Origin: Aliterella atlantica CENA595
GTDB taxonomy: Bacteria; Cyanobacteriota; Cyanobacteriia; Cyanobacteriales; Chroococcidiopsidaceae
Reading direction: 5' to 3'
DNA length: 64,000 bases
NCBI RefSeq assembly: GCF_000952155.1
Contig: NZ_JYON01000007.1
Span: forward strand, 124,001 to 188,000
Each line of letters starts with the position of its first letter. Within the stretch, counting starts at the first letter, position 1. This document shows, piece by piece, positions 10,550-21,440 of the stretch. The translations under genes were made by a program, and so were the position numbers. Under the pieces are notes generated by a model. The model did not search any database. It was not told the origin of the DNA and saw only the letters and a program-made list of their open reading frames with translations.

Positions 10550-11773
10550 ATGCGGCTTTGGCACTTGACGTTTTTAATATCAACACTTTTAACTGGATTA
10601 GGTGTGAATCGAGCTATTGCAGCGACGTTAAATGGCGCAGAACCAATTGTGATCGGACACAGGGGAGCTAGTGGCTATCGTCCTGAGCATACTTTAGCAT
10701 CCTACGAGCTAGCGATTAAAATGGGGGCTGATTTTATCGAACCCGATTTAGTTTCTACCAAAGATGGCGTATTAGTAGCACGTCATGAAAATGAGATTTC
10801 TGGAACTACTGATGTAGCTACCCGTTCTGAATATAAAAATCGCCAAACTACCAAGACAATTGATGGTAATAAAGTTACAGGCTGGTTTACTGAAGATTTT
10901 ACGGTTGCGGAACTAAAGACACTAAGAGCCAAAGAGCGCATTCCGCAACTACGTCCTGATTCAGCTATCTATGACGGATTGTATCAAGTTCCCACTTTGC
11001 AAGAAGTAATCGATTTAGCTCAAAAAAAAAGTTTAGAAACTGGTAGGACTATTGGCATTTATCCAGAAACAAAACATCCTACTTACTTCGACTCGATTGG
11101 ATTATCTTTGGAAGAACCTTTAGTAGCAACTCTTAGTGCTAATGGATTAACAGAAGCGGACGATCCTGTATTTATCCAATCTTTTGAAGTTGGCAATCTA
11201 CAATACCTAAATACTTTAACTAATGTGCCTTTGGTGCAATTATACGACGATCGCACAGTTCAACCTTACGACTTTGTAGCGAGTGGAAGCGATCGCACTT
11301 ACGGCGATTTATTAACACCGCAGGGTTTGACAGAAGTTGCTAAATATGCACGAGGAATTGGTCCTTGGAAACGATTGATTGTCCCTAGTCAAACCATAGA
11401 TGCAAATGGAGATGGCGAACCAGACGATCTTAATGGCGATGGAGAAATTAGCGATGCTGACACCATCCTTTTAGATCCTACTAGCTTAGTTGACGATGCT
11501 CATGCTGCTGGTTTGTTAGTGCATCCTTATACATTCCGCAGCGAAGACTATTTCTTGGCTACTGATTATACCGATTTTTTAGCTCCCAATGGCGACCCAA
11601 AGTTAGAGTACGAACAGTTTTACAACTTGGGAGTTGATGGCGTATTTAGCGATAACCCTGATATTGCTGTTAATGTGAGGAATCGCTATGCCCAGCCAAT
11701 ACCAGAACCAAGTAGCTTACTGGGTTTGAGCATAGTGCCATTTTTCCAATTACTGCGCCGCCGGAAAAAATAA
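10550..11773 (+). CDS. Glycerophosphodiester phosphodiesterase with PEP-CTERM anchor
   Basis: Hydrolyses glycerophosphodiesters (deacylated phospholipids) to glycerol-3-phosphate and an alcohol, here outside the cytoplasm. After a signal peptide (residues 1-25) comes the GDPD catalytic signature: [13 protein letters not shown], then [15 protein letters not shown] and ARHE, which supply the general acid/base histidines and metal-binding acids. Near residues 284-304 two adjacent Asp/Asn/Gly-rich loops ([21 protein letters not shown]) resemble calcium-binding EF-hand or dockerin loops. The C-terminus [10 protein letters not shown], a hydrophobic stretch and RRRKK form a PEP-CTERM sorting signal, so the protein is probably handled by an exosortase encoded elsewhere. 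The start is supported by GAGGAGG seven bases upstream. Length is 407 residues. Confidence 0.9.
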   Translation: MRLWHLTFLISTLLTGLGVNRAIAATLNGAEPIVIGHRGASGYRPEHTLASYELAIKMGADFIEPDLVSTKDGVLVARHENEISGTTDVATRSEYKNRQTTKTIDGNKVTGWFTEDFTVAELKTLRAKERIPQLRPDSAIYDGLYQVPTLQEVIDLAQKKSLETGRTIGIYPETKHPTYFDSIGLSLEEPLVATLSANGLTEADDPVFIQSFEVGNLQYLNTLTNVPLVQLYDDRTVQPYDFVASGSDRTYGDLLTPQGLTEVAKYARGIGPWKRLIVPSQTIDANGDGEPDDLNGDGEISDADTILLDPTSLVDDAHAAGLLVHPYTFRSEDYFLATDYTDFLAPNGDPKLEYEQFYNLGVDGVFSDNPDIAVNVRNRYAQPIPEPSSLLGLSIVPFFQLLRRRKK

Positions 11774-11845
11774 AGAGCGATCGCCGATTCTTATCATACA
11801 AACAGGATAGCGCTATATTAGTTTGAGCTAGTTAGTGAGAACTTT

Positions 11846-12082
11846 ATGAAAGTCTGGTTATCCTGTTTTCTAGTATTGTTTGCGCTTGCAGAGCTTTACC
11901 AATGGGCGCAACACTTGACTTTGCCATTACCAATTTATATTTTAGGTGGGGCATTTTTGGCGATCGCTTCTAATGCAAATAAGCGCCTAGGCTTCTTTTT
12001 GCCTTTGAAAGACGAAGCAATGGCGATAATGAATGGTATAAATTCACAAGCGATCGAGCAATCAACCAAAAAGCTTGATTAA
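11846..12082 (+). CDS. Small two-helix membrane protein, conserved hypothetical
   Basis: A 78-residue protein with two predicted membrane helices (about residues 3-20 and 28-44), joined by a short loop with LPLPIYI, and a polar C-terminal tail. I do not recognise a named family. It lies between the glycerophosphodiesterase and a convergent coiled-coil gene. It contains two HIP1-derived GCGATCG sites, normal for this genome. The hydrophobic pattern and the separation from neighbouring genes favour a real gene. Confidence 0.6.
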   Translation: MKVWLSCFLVLFALAELYQWAQHLTLPLPIYILGGAFLAIASNANKRLGFFLPLKDEAMAIMNGINSQAIEQSTKKLD

Positions 12083-12118
12083 TCAACACTTATATGTATA
12101 GGTAAGGGGCGGCATTTT

Positions 12119-12706
12119 TCATCGTCCCATATTTCGCTTCATCTGCTCTAGCTCATCTTGAGTTTCCCAACGGCGAAATGCGTCATCTAAAGGATCTGGT
12201 CCGCCGTAAGGGGTACGGGTTTGATGCCAGCCTGCGGTTTCCAAGCGCTGAGAAGCTTGGTAATTGTTGCGAGTTGCTTGAGACTCAGTTACTTTGGTTT
12301 GCACTTCTTGACGGCGCTGCTGGATGCGTGTAAGCAGTTCTCTTGCTTGAGCGATACGTTCTTTTAGCCCTTGCATTTGTCCCCAGCGTTGATTTCCCTC
12401 CCGTAGTAGGGTAGCTTCTCGTTGTTGCGCTGCTTCCGCCAAGTCTAGTCTGTTAGCAGTTTTCGCTTTTTCTACTCTAATATGCCAGCGCTGGATTTCT
12501 TGGGCTTTAGCGAGAATTTCGTCTTGACTTCGCTTTTCTTGCAGTTGCAAATCGGCTATAAGCCTTAAGGTATCTTCTTCTTGTTCGCGCAACTGTTCTA
12601 AGAGTGCTTCTAACTCCAAATGGGGATTACTTTTCAAAAATTCTTCTAAACGGCTCTCTAAGAAACGGTTGAAATCATCAAATAATCCCACTGCACTCAA
12701 CTCCAC
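12119..12706 (-). CDS. TIGR04376-like cyanobacterial coiled-coil protein
   Basis: A 195-residue, mostly helical, charged protein of a cyanobacteria-restricted family. The N-terminal GLFDDFNRFLESRLEEFLKSNPHLELEALLEQLREQE block is diagnostic. A long coiled coil covers about residues 40-160 (many Glu/Gln/Arg heptads), and the tail has RTPYGGPDPLDDAFRRWE. The listed start is GTG at 12706. A second GTG at 12691 gives VGLFDDF, which matches the usual family start MGLFDDF, so the true start may be five residues later. Function unknown; no membrane segment. Confidence 0.82.
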   Translation of the reverse strand: MELSAVGLFDDFNRFLESRLEEFLKSNPHLELEALLEQLREQEEDTLRLIADLQLQEKRSQDEILAKAQEIQRWHIRVEKAKTANRLDLAEAAQQREATLLREGNQRWGQMQGLKERIAQARELLTRIQQRRQEVQTKVTESQATRNNYQASQRLETAGWHQTRTPYGGPDPLDDAFRRWETQDELEQMKRNMGR

Positions 12707-12860
12707 AGCTTCAAGGGTTCAATTTTCATCCTAGCAATTTAAGCGCGAGGGGTTGTAATCCTGTAGCGATAAACTTTTATGCTAATAAAACATTATTTTT
12801 AGCGATTGACAGCCAAAATAGATTAGGTTTGGTTAAAAAACTGACTAAAACTAGAAAATT

Positions 12861-13325
12861 ATGCTTAAAACTATTGCTGTTGTTGGATTATTTGCTTCAA
12901 GCTCTATGTCACCACTTGCCCTACAAGCACAGGAAGCAGAAAAAAGCGATCGCTGTACTGCAACCATTGCGGCTGCTCAAAAGCGGATTGAAACAGGTCG
13001 AAATGTAGATGTTGTAATTGATGTTGCTGATAATGTTCCTGAACTTTACTCAGATTATCCAGCTAATCGCCCATATCGATACACTTTTGCTCTAGACGGT
13101 ACGGCAGCCGAGTCAGTTATGGCTTCAGGTAAGTTTACCAAGTCGATTGCTACTACAGTCATTAATAACTGTAGCTCTGTAGGGTTGGTAATTTTTGCCG
13201 TGTATCGAACCGATTGGTATTATGCCTATGGTTTGCTCCCAAGTGGAAAAATAGAAAACTTTAGCACTAATTGTGTAGAGCCTGGACCTGGAAAACTACG
13301 TTGGGGACAGCAAACTTGCTTTTAA
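12861..13325 (+). CDS. Small exported protein, hypothetical
   Basis: A 154-residue protein with a signal peptide (residues 1-24, ending LALQAQEAE). The mature part starts with [16 protein letters not shown] and has four cysteines (one after the signal, NNCSSVG, TNCVEP, QTCF), typical of small exported cyanobacterial proteins stabilised by disulfides. No enzyme motif is visible. It ends in a 4-base convergent overlap with mnmG: TTAA at 13322-13325 provides the TAA stop of both genes. Confidence 0.65.
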   Translation: MLKTIAVVGLFASSSMSPLALQAQEAEKSDRCTATIAAAQKRIETGRNVDVVIDVADNVPELYSDYPANRPYRYTFALDGTAAESVMASGKFTKSIATTVINNCSSVGLVIFAVYRTDWYYAYGLLPSGKIENFSTNCVEPGPGKLRWGQQTCF

Positions 13326-15226
13326 GTCAAAATAGCCGCAGGAGTAACACTGCGAGAACGGAATTCTAAGTAAACCAGCAAAGCATTGACATCGGCTGGG
13401 TTAACTCCACCAATTCTAGCGGCTTGTCCGATAGTTAAAGGCTTTACTTTAGAGAGTTTTTCCCTTGCTTCTTTAGAAAGAGTCTCTACAATCGAGTAGT
13501 CTAAATCGCTAGGCAACGGGCGATTGGCGTGACGAGCGATCGCATCTATTTGATTTTGCTGGCGTTGCAAGTATCCTGAATACTTAATATCAATTTCTGC
13601 GCCTGCTTTTTCTGCTGTATTAAGTTCGGGGTTACTTAGCCCGTAATGTTCTAAGTTAGCGTAATGAAATCCTGGACGGCGGAGCAAATCGGCTAGAGTA
13701 ATTGAGTTTTTGATTGCTTGCTGAGTATCTGAGGCAATAAGTTTAGCAATATCGCTTTGTTCTTTTAGGCGAGTTGAGTGCAACCGCTCTTTTTCGGCAG
13801 CAATATTAGTTTGTTTGCGGGTAAATAATTCCCATCTGCGATCGTCAATTAAGCCGATTTCTCTACCTAGAGGTGTTAACCTTTGGTCTGCGTTATCAGA
13901 CCGCAATAATAAGCGATACTCAGAACGGCTAGTCAGCATCCGGTAAGGTTCTCTTAAATCCTTCGTACACAAGTCATCAATCAATGTACCGAGATAACTT
14001 TGCTCGCGAGGGAAAATTACCATTTCCTTTTGTTGGGCGTAAAGAGCCGCATTGATTCCCGCTACAATGCCTTGAGCAGCTGCTTCTTCATAGCCTGTTG
14101 TGCCGTTAATTTGCCCTGCACAAAACAACCCTTGAATCTTTTTAGTCATCAAGGTAGGGTAACACTGCGTTGCTGGCAAGTAGTCATACTCCACAGCGTA
14201 GGCGGGACGCAGCATGACGCAGTTTTCTAGTCCTGGCAATGTCCTGAGCATTTGCAGTTGGATTGGTTCTGGTAATCCGGTAGAAAATCCTTGAATATAT
14301 AGTTCGGGAATGTCTCGCCCTTCTGGTTCGATGAAGATTTGGTGGCTTTCTTTATCGGCAAAACGGACAATTTTATCTTCGATGCTGGGGCAATAGCGCG
14401 GTCCTTTAGCATCTACCCAACCGCCGTAAACTGGGGATAAATGCAAGTTATCCCGAATTAGTTGGTGAGTTTGGGCAGTGGTACGGGTGAGGTAGCAAGG
14501 CATTTGCGGGCGTTCTACCCATACAGAGGGATCGAAGCTAAACCAGCGGACTTCTTCGTCGCCTGGTTGTGGTTCTAGCTGGCTGTAATCGAGCGATCGC
14601 TTGTCTACTCTTGCTGGGGTTCCGGTTTTTAATCTTCCGGTTTCAAACCCTAGTTTGTTTAAGGTTTCTGTTAAGCCTTCGGCGGCAAATTCTCCTGCCC
14701 TTCCTGCTGGCATCGATTTGTTGCCTACCCAAATTCTACCACCTAAAAATGTGCCTGTAGTCAAAATTACCGTTGGTGCTTGGAAGGCTACGCCAAAGTA
14801 TGTTTCTACGCCGATAATTTCGTCGTTAGCGCCTATTACTAGGTCTATGACCATGCTTTCGCGGATGGTTAAATTTGGCTGGTTTTCGACGATTTCTCTG
14901 GTGATTTGGGCGTATTCGCGTTTGTCTGTTTGCGCTCTTAATGCCCATACCGCAGGTCCGCGTGAGGAGTTGAGGACTCGCTTTTGCAGGTAGGTGCGAT
15001 CGGTGATTTTGCCGATTTCTCCTCCTAGTGCGTCTACTTCATGGGTGAGTTGCGATTTGGCAGGTCCCCCTACTGCTGGGTTGCAGGGTTGCCAGGCTAT
15101 TTTGTCTAGGTTGAGGGTGAGTAGTAGGGTACGACAGCCTAAGCGTGCGGCTGCGAGAGCAGCTTCGCAGCCTGCGTGTCCGGCTCCGACTACTATTACT
15201 TGGTAGGTGTCTTGGAATTGAGGCAT
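13322..15226 (-). CDS. mnmG: tRNA uridine-5-carboxymethylaminomethyl modification enzyme MnmG (GidA)
   Basis: With MnmE, installs the carboxymethylaminomethyl group at wobble U34 of certain tRNAs in an FAD- and folate-dependent reaction. The N-terminal FAD-binding motif [21 protein letters not shown] is present, followed by [19 protein letters not shown], the GTFLGG loop, the catalytic-region motif [12 protein letters not shown], and the second GidA signature [16 protein letters not shown] near residue 370. A C-terminal helical domain binds MnmE and tRNA ([17 protein letters not shown]). Length 634 is normal. mnmE is not in this window. A G-rich repeat tract lies just upstream. Confidence 0.96.
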   Translation of the reverse strand: MPQFQDTYQVIVVGAGHAGCEAALAAARLGCRTLLLTLNLDKIAWQPCNPAVGGPAKSQLTHEVDALGGEIGKITDRTYLQKRVLNSSRGPAVWALRAQTDKREYAQITREIVENQPNLTIRESMVIDLVIGANDEIIGVETYFGVAFQAPTVILTTGTFLGGRIWVGNKSMPAGRAGEFAAEGLTETLNKLGFETGRLKTGTPARVDKRSLDYSQLEPQPGDEEVRWFSFDPSVWVERPQMPCYLTRTTAQTHQLIRDNLHLSPVYGGWVDAKGPRYCPSIEDKIVRFADKESHQIFIEPEGRDIPELYIQGFSTGLPEPIQLQMLRTLPGLENCVMLRPAYAVEYDYLPATQCYPTLMTKKIQGLFCAGQINGTTGYEEAAAQGIVAGINAALYAQQKEMVIFPREQSYLGTLIDDLCTKDLREPYRMLTSRSEYRLLLRSDNADQRLTPLGREIGLIDDRRWELFTRKQTNIAAEKERLHSTRLKEQSDIAKLIASDTQQAIKNSITLADLLRRPGFHYANLEHYGLSNPELNTAEKAGAEIDIKYSGYLQRQQNQIDAIARHANRPLPSDLDYSIVETLSKEAREKLSKVKPLTIGQAARIGGVNPADVNALLVYLEFRSRSVTPAAILT

Positions 15227-15276
15227 GGTTTTGGGGTGGCGCTATTTTTGATTTTATACGAATGGTAGGGGTAGAG

Positions 15277-15326
15277 AGCAGGGGAGCAGGGGGAGCAGGG
15301 GAAGCAGGGGACAGGGGTACAAGGGA
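15277..15326. repeat. AGCAGGGG tandem repeat tract
   Basis: Four imperfect copies of AGCAGGGG(G/A) are followed by ACAGGGG, between the divergent mnmG and AarF genes. The same purine-rich vocabulary appears at 1080-1158 and near 47815-47865, so it is a dispersed low-complexity element of this genome. The G-runs could form a quadruplex on the plus strand. Confidence 0.5.
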
Positions 15327-15498
15327 GATTGAAGATCGATCTTGGGTTAGACTATTTTCTTTTTATGGCGGGTGAGAATGGATAAAAGTTTGGAATAAAT
15401 ACTTATGGCTCTGTAGGTGGAGTTGAATAATTAAATTAGTTTATTACAACAAATTGTTACAATACTTAATACGGTCGCTGTAGTGCGGTTACAAATTC

Positions 15499-17511
15499 AT
15501 GGACGTTAAGACAGATTCGGTAATTCAGGTTGATGCTCCTAGGCAGTTAGTTCCGGTTGATGGTGATGCAGGAATGCTGGAATATGATGATGGGGTGGTT
15601 GCTGTTGTTAGACCGGAGTTGTTGCGTTACGATCCGGTGGCGATCTCTGCTCACTACAAGAGTAAGCCTTTTCAGGTTTTGGGTCGCATTTTTACTGTGC
15701 TTTTTCCGGCTCTTAGTTTTGCTTTGGGGTTGTGGTGGGATAAGCAAACGGGAGTCGGTCAACAAAATCAGTCTAAAAGAGCGATTCAGCTAAGGGATTT
15801 GTTGACGAAGCTAGGTCCTGCTTATATCAAAATTGGACAAGCTCTTTCTACTCGCCCCGATTTGGTTCCGCCTGCTTATTTGGATGAGTTGACGCGCCTG
15901 CAAGATCAGATTCCGCCTTTTTCTAATGATATTGCTTATCAGTTTATTGAGGAAGAGTTGGGCGATCGCCCTGATGCTATCTACGCGGAGTTGTCGCCTC
16001 AACCTATTGCTGCTGCTTCCTTGGGTCAGGTGTATAAGGGTAAGCTAAAAACTGGCGAAACTGTTGCTGTTAAAGTCCAGCGTCCCGATTTGCAAGAAAC
16101 TATTGCTGTCGACTTGTATATTTTGCGCCGCATGGCTACTTGGGCAAATAAAAATGTGAAGCGGTTGCGGAGCGATTTGGTAGCGATTTTGGATGAGTTT
16201 GGCGGACGCATCTTTGAAGAGATGGATTACATCAATGAAGGTGAAAATGCCGAGCGTTTTGCCCAGCTATACGGTCATCTCAAGGATGTTTACGTACCTA
16301 AAATCTATTGGGAATATACTCACCGCCGCGTGCTGACAATGGAATGGGTGGTTGGTACGAAATTAACTAATGTGGAAGCTATTCGCGCTCAAGGTGTTGA
16401 TGCTCGTTACATTATTGAGGTGGGCGTTCAGTGTTCTTTGCGTCAGTTACTAGAACATGGCTTTTTTCACGCCGATCCTCATCCTGGCAATTTGTTAGCT
16501 ACTCCTGACGGACAGTTGGCTTATCTGGATTTTGGCATGATGAGCGAAATTAAGCCTTATCAACGTTATGGCTTGATTGAAGCTGTAGTTCACATGGTTA
16601 ACCGCGATTTTGAGGGGTTAGCTCGCGATTATGTCAAGTTAGACTTTTTATCGCCGGATACAGACCTTACTCCAATTGTGCCTGCTTTAGCGCAGATTTT
16701 TGGCAATGCTTTGGGTGCTAGTGTTGCTGAGTTGAATTTTAAGAGCATTACTGACCAGTTATCGGCGTTGATGTACGAATATCCTTTCCGCGTTCCTGCT
16801 TATTATGCATTGATTATTCGATCGCTTGTCACTCTAGAAGGTATTGCTATCCATATCGACCCAAATTTTAAGGTTTTAAGTGAAGCATATCCCTATATTT
16901 CTAAGCGACTACTAACAGATCCAGCGCCAGAATTACGCGAGTCGTTGCAAGACTTGTTATTCAAAGATGGGCGTTTTCGCTGGAATCGGTTGGAGAACTT
17001 GCTGCGAAATGCGCGTAATAGTCAAGACTACAATGTCAATCAAGTGCTTGATGAGACGTTAGAGTTTTTATCTTCAGAACGCGGTGCTTTGATTCGCAAT
17101 AATTTGATTGATGAAGTTGCTAAAAGTGTCGATGCCTTAAGTCGCGATGCTTTGCACAATGTGACTAATACGTTGCGCGATCGCCTGCAAAATGTTTCTT
17201 GGGGTAAGCCTATTGCTATGGCTGTTAATCCAACTCCTGCAGCTACTAGCGAACAAGAACAAACTCTAGAGCATATCAAGCGTATTTGGAGTATTTTACA
17301 AGAAACACGCGGTTTTGATGCGGCAAAAGTTAGTTCTCAAGTGCCGCAACTGTTGGCAAATCCAGGCGTGCAGCAAATTGGCAGACAAGTTGCTGGGCGT
17401 TTGGCAAGTAAAGCGATCGCGCGTTTGATTCGTGAGGTATTGACGGCAGGCGATGTTAATCCTAATAATGGACAAGTGAAAAAAGTAGCTTTACCTGCGG
17501 GTAAAGTTTAG
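15499..17511 (+). CDS. AarF/ABC1/UbiB-family kinase-like protein
   Basis: An atypical protein-kinase-like ATPase of the ABC1/UbiB family. In plants and cyanobacteria these act in prenylquinone metabolism and membrane-lipid stress responses. The family-specific KxGQ motif is seen as AYIKIGQALSTRPDLVPP (Lys about 111). The A-rich replacement of the glycine loop is PIAAASLGQVYKG, followed by the ATP-contact Lys in VAVKVQRP. The catalytic loop is HGFFHADPHPGNLL and the metal-binding DFG is YLDFGMM. The protein has 670 residues with a long C-terminal extension, as in other cyanobacterial members. The substrate is unknown. Upstream it shares an intergenic region with mnmG; downstream it converges on the 142-residue gene with a 9-base gap. 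Confidence 0.92.
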   Translation: MDVKTDSVIQVDAPRQLVPVDGDAGMLEYDDGVVAVVRPELLRYDPVAISAHYKSKPFQVLGRIFTVLFPALSFALGLWWDKQTGVGQQNQSKRAIQLRDLLTKLGPAYIKIGQALSTRPDLVPPAYLDELTRLQDQIPPFSNDIAYQFIEEELGDRPDAIYAELSPQPIAAASLGQVYKGKLKTGETVAVKVQRPDLQETIAVDLYILRRMATWANKNVKRLRSDLVAILDEFGGRIFEEMDYINEGENAERFAQLYGHLKDVYVPKIYWEYTHRRVLTMEWVVGTKLTNVEAIRAQGVDARYIIEVGVQCSLRQLLEHGFFHADPHPGNLLATPDGQLAYLDFGMMSEIKPYQRYGLIEAVVHMVNRDFEGLARDYVKLDFLSPDTDLTPIVPALAQIFGNALGASVAELNFKSITDQLSALMYEYPFRVPAYYALIIRSLVTLEGIAIHIDPNFKVLSEAYPYISKRLLTDPAPELRESLQDLLFKDGRFRWNRLENLLRNARNSQDYNVNQVLDETLEFLSSERGALIRNNLIDEVAKSVDALSRDALHNVTNTLRDRLQNVSWGKPIAMAVNPTPAATSEQEQTLEHIKRIWSILQETRGFDAAKVSSQVPQLLANPGVQQIGRQVAGRLASKAIARLIREVLTAGDVNPNNGQVKKVALPAGKV

Positions 17512-17520
17512 AAGTTAAGT

Positions 17521-17949
17521 TTATACGTGGTTTTCGTTTTCTTTGTCTCGTTTGAAACTTTCTTCTAGAGCTTGAATCTGTTCTCTTCTAGCTTCTACTT
17601 CTAACGATCGCCTAGCAAGTTCTTGATTTTGCAGAGTGAGCGTTTGTCGCCACTGTTCGGAACGCTCTGATTCTGCTTTCAAAAATGCTGGGGTTACGCC
17701 GCTTGTTAAGTAGGTTTTGACTAAATCTAGTACCCAATTAGTTGCGTCTTGGATGCTTAACATTTCCTCTTGGGAAGAAAGTTCGACCAAGACTAGCATC
17801 CCTTCATGTAAAGCGATCGCTTCTGGTACGCGCAAAACTCTCGCTTCTGCATTAATTTCCCATTTATATTCGTCTTGCTGATGCGCTAGCAAGTTTAAAT
17901 GAGTTTGACCGGACAATTCTTGTTTTTGAACTAAAGCTAGGTATAGCAT
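17521..17949 (-). CDS. Conserved cyanobacterial hypothetical protein, coupled to valS
   Basis: A 142-residue soluble protein. Residues 1-60 are mixed beta (MLYLALVQKQELSG, KWEINAEARVLRVPEAIALHEGMLVLVELS). The rest is helical with a charged coiled coil from about residue 95 (ERSEQWRQTLTLQNQELARRS) to the end. I recognise the type as a widespread cyanobacterial conserved protein but know no function. It starts 18 bases after the valS stop on the same strand, so it is probably co-transcribed with valS. Confidence 0.7.
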   Translation of the reverse strand: MLYLALVQKQELSGQTHLNLLAHQQDEYKWEINAEARVLRVPEAIALHEGMLVLVELSSQEEMLSIQDATNWVLDLVKTYLTSGVTPAFLKAESERSEQWRQTLTLQNQELARRSLEVEARREQIQALEESFKRDKENENHV

Positions 17950-17967
17950 TGTTTTACGAGCGATAGG

Positions 17968-20703
17968 TTACTCAGTCAAGTTGCGGAGGCGATCGCGGAG
18001 TATTTCTGCTTGGGTTTGAGCTTCTTGCAATGCATCCCGCACGCTTTTAACTACTTCTTCTGGTGCTTTGTTTACGAATTTGGGATTGTTGAGGCGGTTA
18101 GATAGCGATTGAATTTCTGCTTCTATTTTCGCCAAATTCTTCTCTAGTTTGCTCCGCAATGCCTTGACATCAACGACTCCAGATAGAGGAATTAAAATTT
18201 CAACTGTCCCCACTACGCCAGAAATAACATTTTCTAAGGAGTTAGTATCTTGTTTGGGTTGAACTTCTAATTTTTCTGCTTTCGCCAAATCCAAAATGTG
18301 AACTTGTCCAATTTGCGTCAAAATATCAAGTTCGCTGTTGTTTTCGCTTTGCAGTATGACGTGAATCTTCGCCCCTGGTTTGATATCAGATTCCGCCCGC
18401 AGGTTGCGAATTTTGCCGATCGCAGTCGTAATTAGAGCAAAACTATTTTCTAACTCCAGATCGATTAGTCCTTCATCCGCTTGAGGATACAACTGCAAGC
18501 CTAATATTTCGCGATCGCTGATTTGAGTTAGTGTATGCCAAATTTCTTCAGTAATATGAGGCATAAACGGATGCAGTAGTTTTAAAATTCCTTCTAAAAC
18601 ATAAGCAAGAGTTTGTCTTGCAACTTTACTAGATGGTAATTCTGCTTGCAAGCGCGACTTTACTAGCTCAATATACCAGTCGCAAAAGTCGCCCCAGAAA
18701 AACTCGTACAAGCCTTTCGCAGCTTCTCCCAAACCGTAATTGTCGATGCGATCGCGCGTTTGGGCTACTGTTTGCTGAAATCGAGATATAATCCAGCGAT
18801 CGGCTGCTTCTAAATCTGCTACTTGCGGTTGTCCTAATTGCTGTGGAGTTAAGCCCTTGAGATTCATCATCACAAACCGCGAAGCATTCCACAGCTTGTT
18901 TGTAAAGTTGCGACTAGCTTCTACTGAAGGCGATTCATCAGTTTCGCGCTTGTATTCTAAACGGATATTTTGACCTGCGCCTGCTACTTCCTTAACCAAG
19001 GTATAGCGCAAAGCATCAGTACCATACTTATCTATTAACAACAGCGGATCGATGCCATTACCAGCGGTTTTAGACATTTTCTTGCCATTTTCATCCAGCA
19101 CTAAGCCATGAATGTAGACATCTTTAAAGGGCATCTCCCCAGTAAAATGTCCGCCCAGCATCGTCATCCGCGCTACCCAGAAAAAGATAATGTCAAACCC
19201 AGTAACTAAGGTAGATGTAGGGTAATAAGTAGCTAAATCTTGAGTTTGCTGGGGCCAACCTAAAGTAGAAAAGGGCCATAATCCAGAAGAAAACCAAGTA
19301 TCTAGAACATCTGGATCTTGTTTTAACTTGACATCTATCCCAAATTGTGCCTTAGCTTTTTCTTTAGCTTCAGCCTCCGTTTTAGCAACTACAAACGGAG
19401 TATCGTCAGTAATTTCGCCGTTTGTTTCGCTGACAGCAAACCAAGCAGGGATTTGATGACCCCACCATAGTTGACGCGAAATACACCAGTCAGTTAATTT
19501 TACTAACCAATCGCGATAAACTTTAGTCCAACGTTCGGGGACAAACTGGGGGGAATTTTGCTTATCTAGAAATTCTAGAGTTTTGTCAGCTAGGGGACGA
19601 ATTTTGACAAACCATTGAGTAGATAAAAGCGGTTCAACAGGTACTTTACCGCGATCGCTATAAGGAACGCTATGTTTGTAATCTTCTACTCTAACTAGAA
19701 AACCGTCTGTTTCTAGCCGTTTAACAACATTTTTACGCGCTACAAACCGATCTTGCCCTTGAAACTCGCCAGCATTTTCATTTAAAGTGCCATCCTTATT
19801 CATGATATTAACCATCGGCAGCTTGTGACGCTGACCCATCGCAAAATCATTAGGATCGTGGGCGGGAGTTACTTTAACGCAGCCAGTACCAAAAGCAGGA
19901 TCGACAAACTCATCAGCAATTACTGGTATTTCGCGCCCAACAATTGGTAACTGCAAAGTTTTACCAATCAAATGCTGGTAGCGATCGTCATCAGGATTAA
20001 CAGCAACCGCTGTATCTCCTAGCATCGTTTCTGGGCGAGTTGTCGCCACCTCTACATAACCCGAACCATCGCTTAAGGGATAGCGGAAATGCCATAAATT
20101 TCCGTCTACCTCTTTACTTTCTACCTCCAAATCCGAAACAGCCGATTGTGTAGCTGGACACCAATTGACTAAATATTTACCCCGATAAATTAGCCCCTCA
20201 TCGTATAGACGGGTAAACTCCTCTACCACAGCATTAGATAAGCCTTCATCCATAGTGAAGCGTTCGCGCGACCAATCTACAGACACACCTAAACGCTTTA
20301 ACTGATTGACAATATTACCCTTAGATAATTCCTTCCACTCCCAAGCCCGTTCTAAAAAGCGATCGCGTCCCAAATCTTGACGAGTTTTACCTTCTTGCTT
20401 TAGCTGTTTTTCCAAGATTGTATGTACGGCAATACTGGCATGATCTGTTCCTGGTAGCCACAAAGTATTGTCGCCTAGCATCCGGTGGTAGCGAATGAGT
20501 ACATCAATCAACGCGCTTTCAAAAGCGTGACCCATGTGCAGACTACCCGTGACATTAGGCGGGGGAATGACTATGCAATAAGGTTTACCAGGATGATTGG
20601 GGTCAGCTTTATAGACTTGGCGATCGTCCCAGATTTTTTGCCACTTGGCTTCGGTAGTGGTGGGATCGTAAACGCTGGGTAGATTGGTGATACTTGCGGT
20701 CAT
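17968..20703 (-). CDS. valS: Valine-tRNA ligase
   Basis: Charges tRNA-Val with valine; class I synthetase with an editing domain. The HIGH-box equivalent HMGH is in [16 protein letters not shown] near residue 55. The editing (CP1) domain carries [19 protein letters not shown] and [19 protein letters not shown]. The KMSKS-box equivalent is [13 protein letters not shown] near 560. A tRNA-binding anticodon domain follows, and a C-terminal coiled-coil arm ([20 protein letters not shown]) ends the protein. At 911 residues it is full length. A 14-copy heptamer repeat lies about 50 bases upstream of its start. Confidence 0.96.
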   Translation of the reverse strand: MTASITNLPSVYDPTTTEAKWQKIWDDRQVYKADPNHPGKPYCIVIPPPNVTGSLHMGHAFESALIDVLIRYHRMLGDNTLWLPGTDHASIAVHTILEKQLKQEGKTRQDLGRDRFLERAWEWKELSKGNIVNQLKRLGVSVDWSRERFTMDEGLSNAVVEEFTRLYDEGLIYRGKYLVNWCPATQSAVSDLEVESKEVDGNLWHFRYPLSDGSGYVEVATTRPETMLGDTAVAVNPDDDRYQHLIGKTLQLPIVGREIPVIADEFVDPAFGTGCVKVTPAHDPNDFAMGQRHKLPMVNIMNKDGTLNENAGEFQGQDRFVARKNVVKRLETDGFLVRVEDYKHSVPYSDRGKVPVEPLLSTQWFVKIRPLADKTLEFLDKQNSPQFVPERWTKVYRDWLVKLTDWCISRQLWWGHQIPAWFAVSETNGEITDDTPFVVAKTEAEAKEKAKAQFGIDVKLKQDPDVLDTWFSSGLWPFSTLGWPQQTQDLATYYPTSTLVTGFDIIFFWVARMTMLGGHFTGEMPFKDVYIHGLVLDENGKKMSKTAGNGIDPLLLIDKYGTDALRYTLVKEVAGAGQNIRLEYKRETDESPSVEASRNFTNKLWNASRFVMMNLKGLTPQQLGQPQVADLEAADRWIISRFQQTVAQTRDRIDNYGLGEAAKGLYEFFWGDFCDWYIELVKSRLQAELPSSKVARQTLAYVLEGILKLLHPFMPHITEEIWHTLTQISDREILGLQLYPQADEGLIDLELENSFALITTAIGKIRNLRAESDIKPGAKIHVILQSENNSELDILTQIGQVHILDLAKAEKLEVQPKQDTNSLENVISGVVGTVEILIPLSGVVDVKALRSKLEKNLAKIEAEIQSLSNRLNNPKFVNKAPEEVVKSVRDALQEAQTQAEILRDRLRNLTE

Positions 20704-20750
20704 GGAGGGAGGAATAAGATAATGGAGGCTATTTTAACAGTGACCAATGA

Positions 20751-20848
20751 CCAGTTACCAGTTACCAGTTACCAGTTACCAGTTACCAGTTACCAGTTAC
20801 CAGTTACCAGTTACCAGTTACCAGTTACCAGTTACCAGTTACCAGTTA
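20751..20848. repeat. (CCAGTTA)14 heptamer tandem repeat
   Basis: Fourteen perfect copies of CCAGTTA occupy 98 bases, ending in GTTAC. This is a classic short tandemly repeated repetitive sequence of cyanobacteria. It lies between the valS start and the stop of the DOMON-like gene, on the 5' side of valS. A related shorter array (CAGTGAC) lies at 28245-28268, and degenerate fragments occur around 22670. Confidence 0.95.
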
Positions 20849-20900
20849 GTTACTATTTTAGGGATGTTTTGGTGATGCTGTTTTAGTCGCAAACTAAAAC

Positions 20901-21437
20901 TTAGAGCTTAATGATGAAACTATCGCGGCGATGAAAGTCTGCTTCTGTACCTGTATGAGTCAACGCCCAATAAGTCACTTCGCCATTTTTGTCTTTAACT
21001 ACGGCGGTAATAGCAAGTTCGATCGCACTCTCTTTTGAGACAATTTTATCTAATTCGATTTCGACAACAAGTTCTGAACTATCTGCTGCTGATGCGACTT
21101 TAAATGGCAGCATCTTAAAGGCAATCTCTTCTTGCATTCCTTCACGATAGCCATCAAAGCGATAGACATTCCAATGTCCGCTAGGAGAAAGGTTAAATTC
21201 CCAATAGCGATCGCTTTTCTCAATGCCTAGAAAAAACTCCAAGCAAGTATCTTGCCATAATTCGTGCTTTCTTGCTGGAGTATCACAAGGAAGAGCGATC
21301 GCAATATCTTTTAAGTCTCCAACAAGTTCATAGTAGATGACAAGTCGGTTGGCATTGCGTTCGATGCGTCCTATAATTTTCAGATTGGGTAGCGATTGCC
21401 CAGAAGGAAAAGGTTGTAAAAGAAAAGTCTGTTCCAT
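20901..21437 (-). CDS. DOMON-like domain protein
   Basis: A 178-residue beta-rich soluble protein that I assign to the DOMON-like family, whose fold resembles ligand (sugar or haem)-binding domains. Recognisable segments are LVIYYELVGDL, RKHELWQDTCLEFFLG, YWEFNLSPSGHWNVYRFDGYREGM and the C-terminal TYWALTHTGTEADFHRRDSF. No signal peptide is visible, so it is probably cytoplasmic. It begins 3 bases after the stop of the upstream phosphotransferase gene, a tight arrangement that points to co-translation and perhaps a shared role in carbohydrate handling. No catalytic role can be read from the sequence. Confidence 0.78.
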   Translation of the reverse strand: MEQTFLLQPFPSGQSLPNLKIIGRIERNANRLVIYYELVGDLKDIAIALPCDTPARKHELWQDTCLEFFLGIEKSDRYWEFNLSPSGHWNVYRFDGYREGMQEEIAFKMLPFKVASAADSSELVVEIELDKIVSKESAIELAITAVVKDKNGEVTYWALTHTGTEADFHRRDSFIIKL

Positions 21438-21440
21438 TAT

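Noticed and set aside
20751-20848. Possible replication-origin iterons
   Set aside because: A perfect 7-bp microsatellite of the usual cyanobacterial type. No dnaA gene, DnaA boxes or AT-rich unwinding region nearby.
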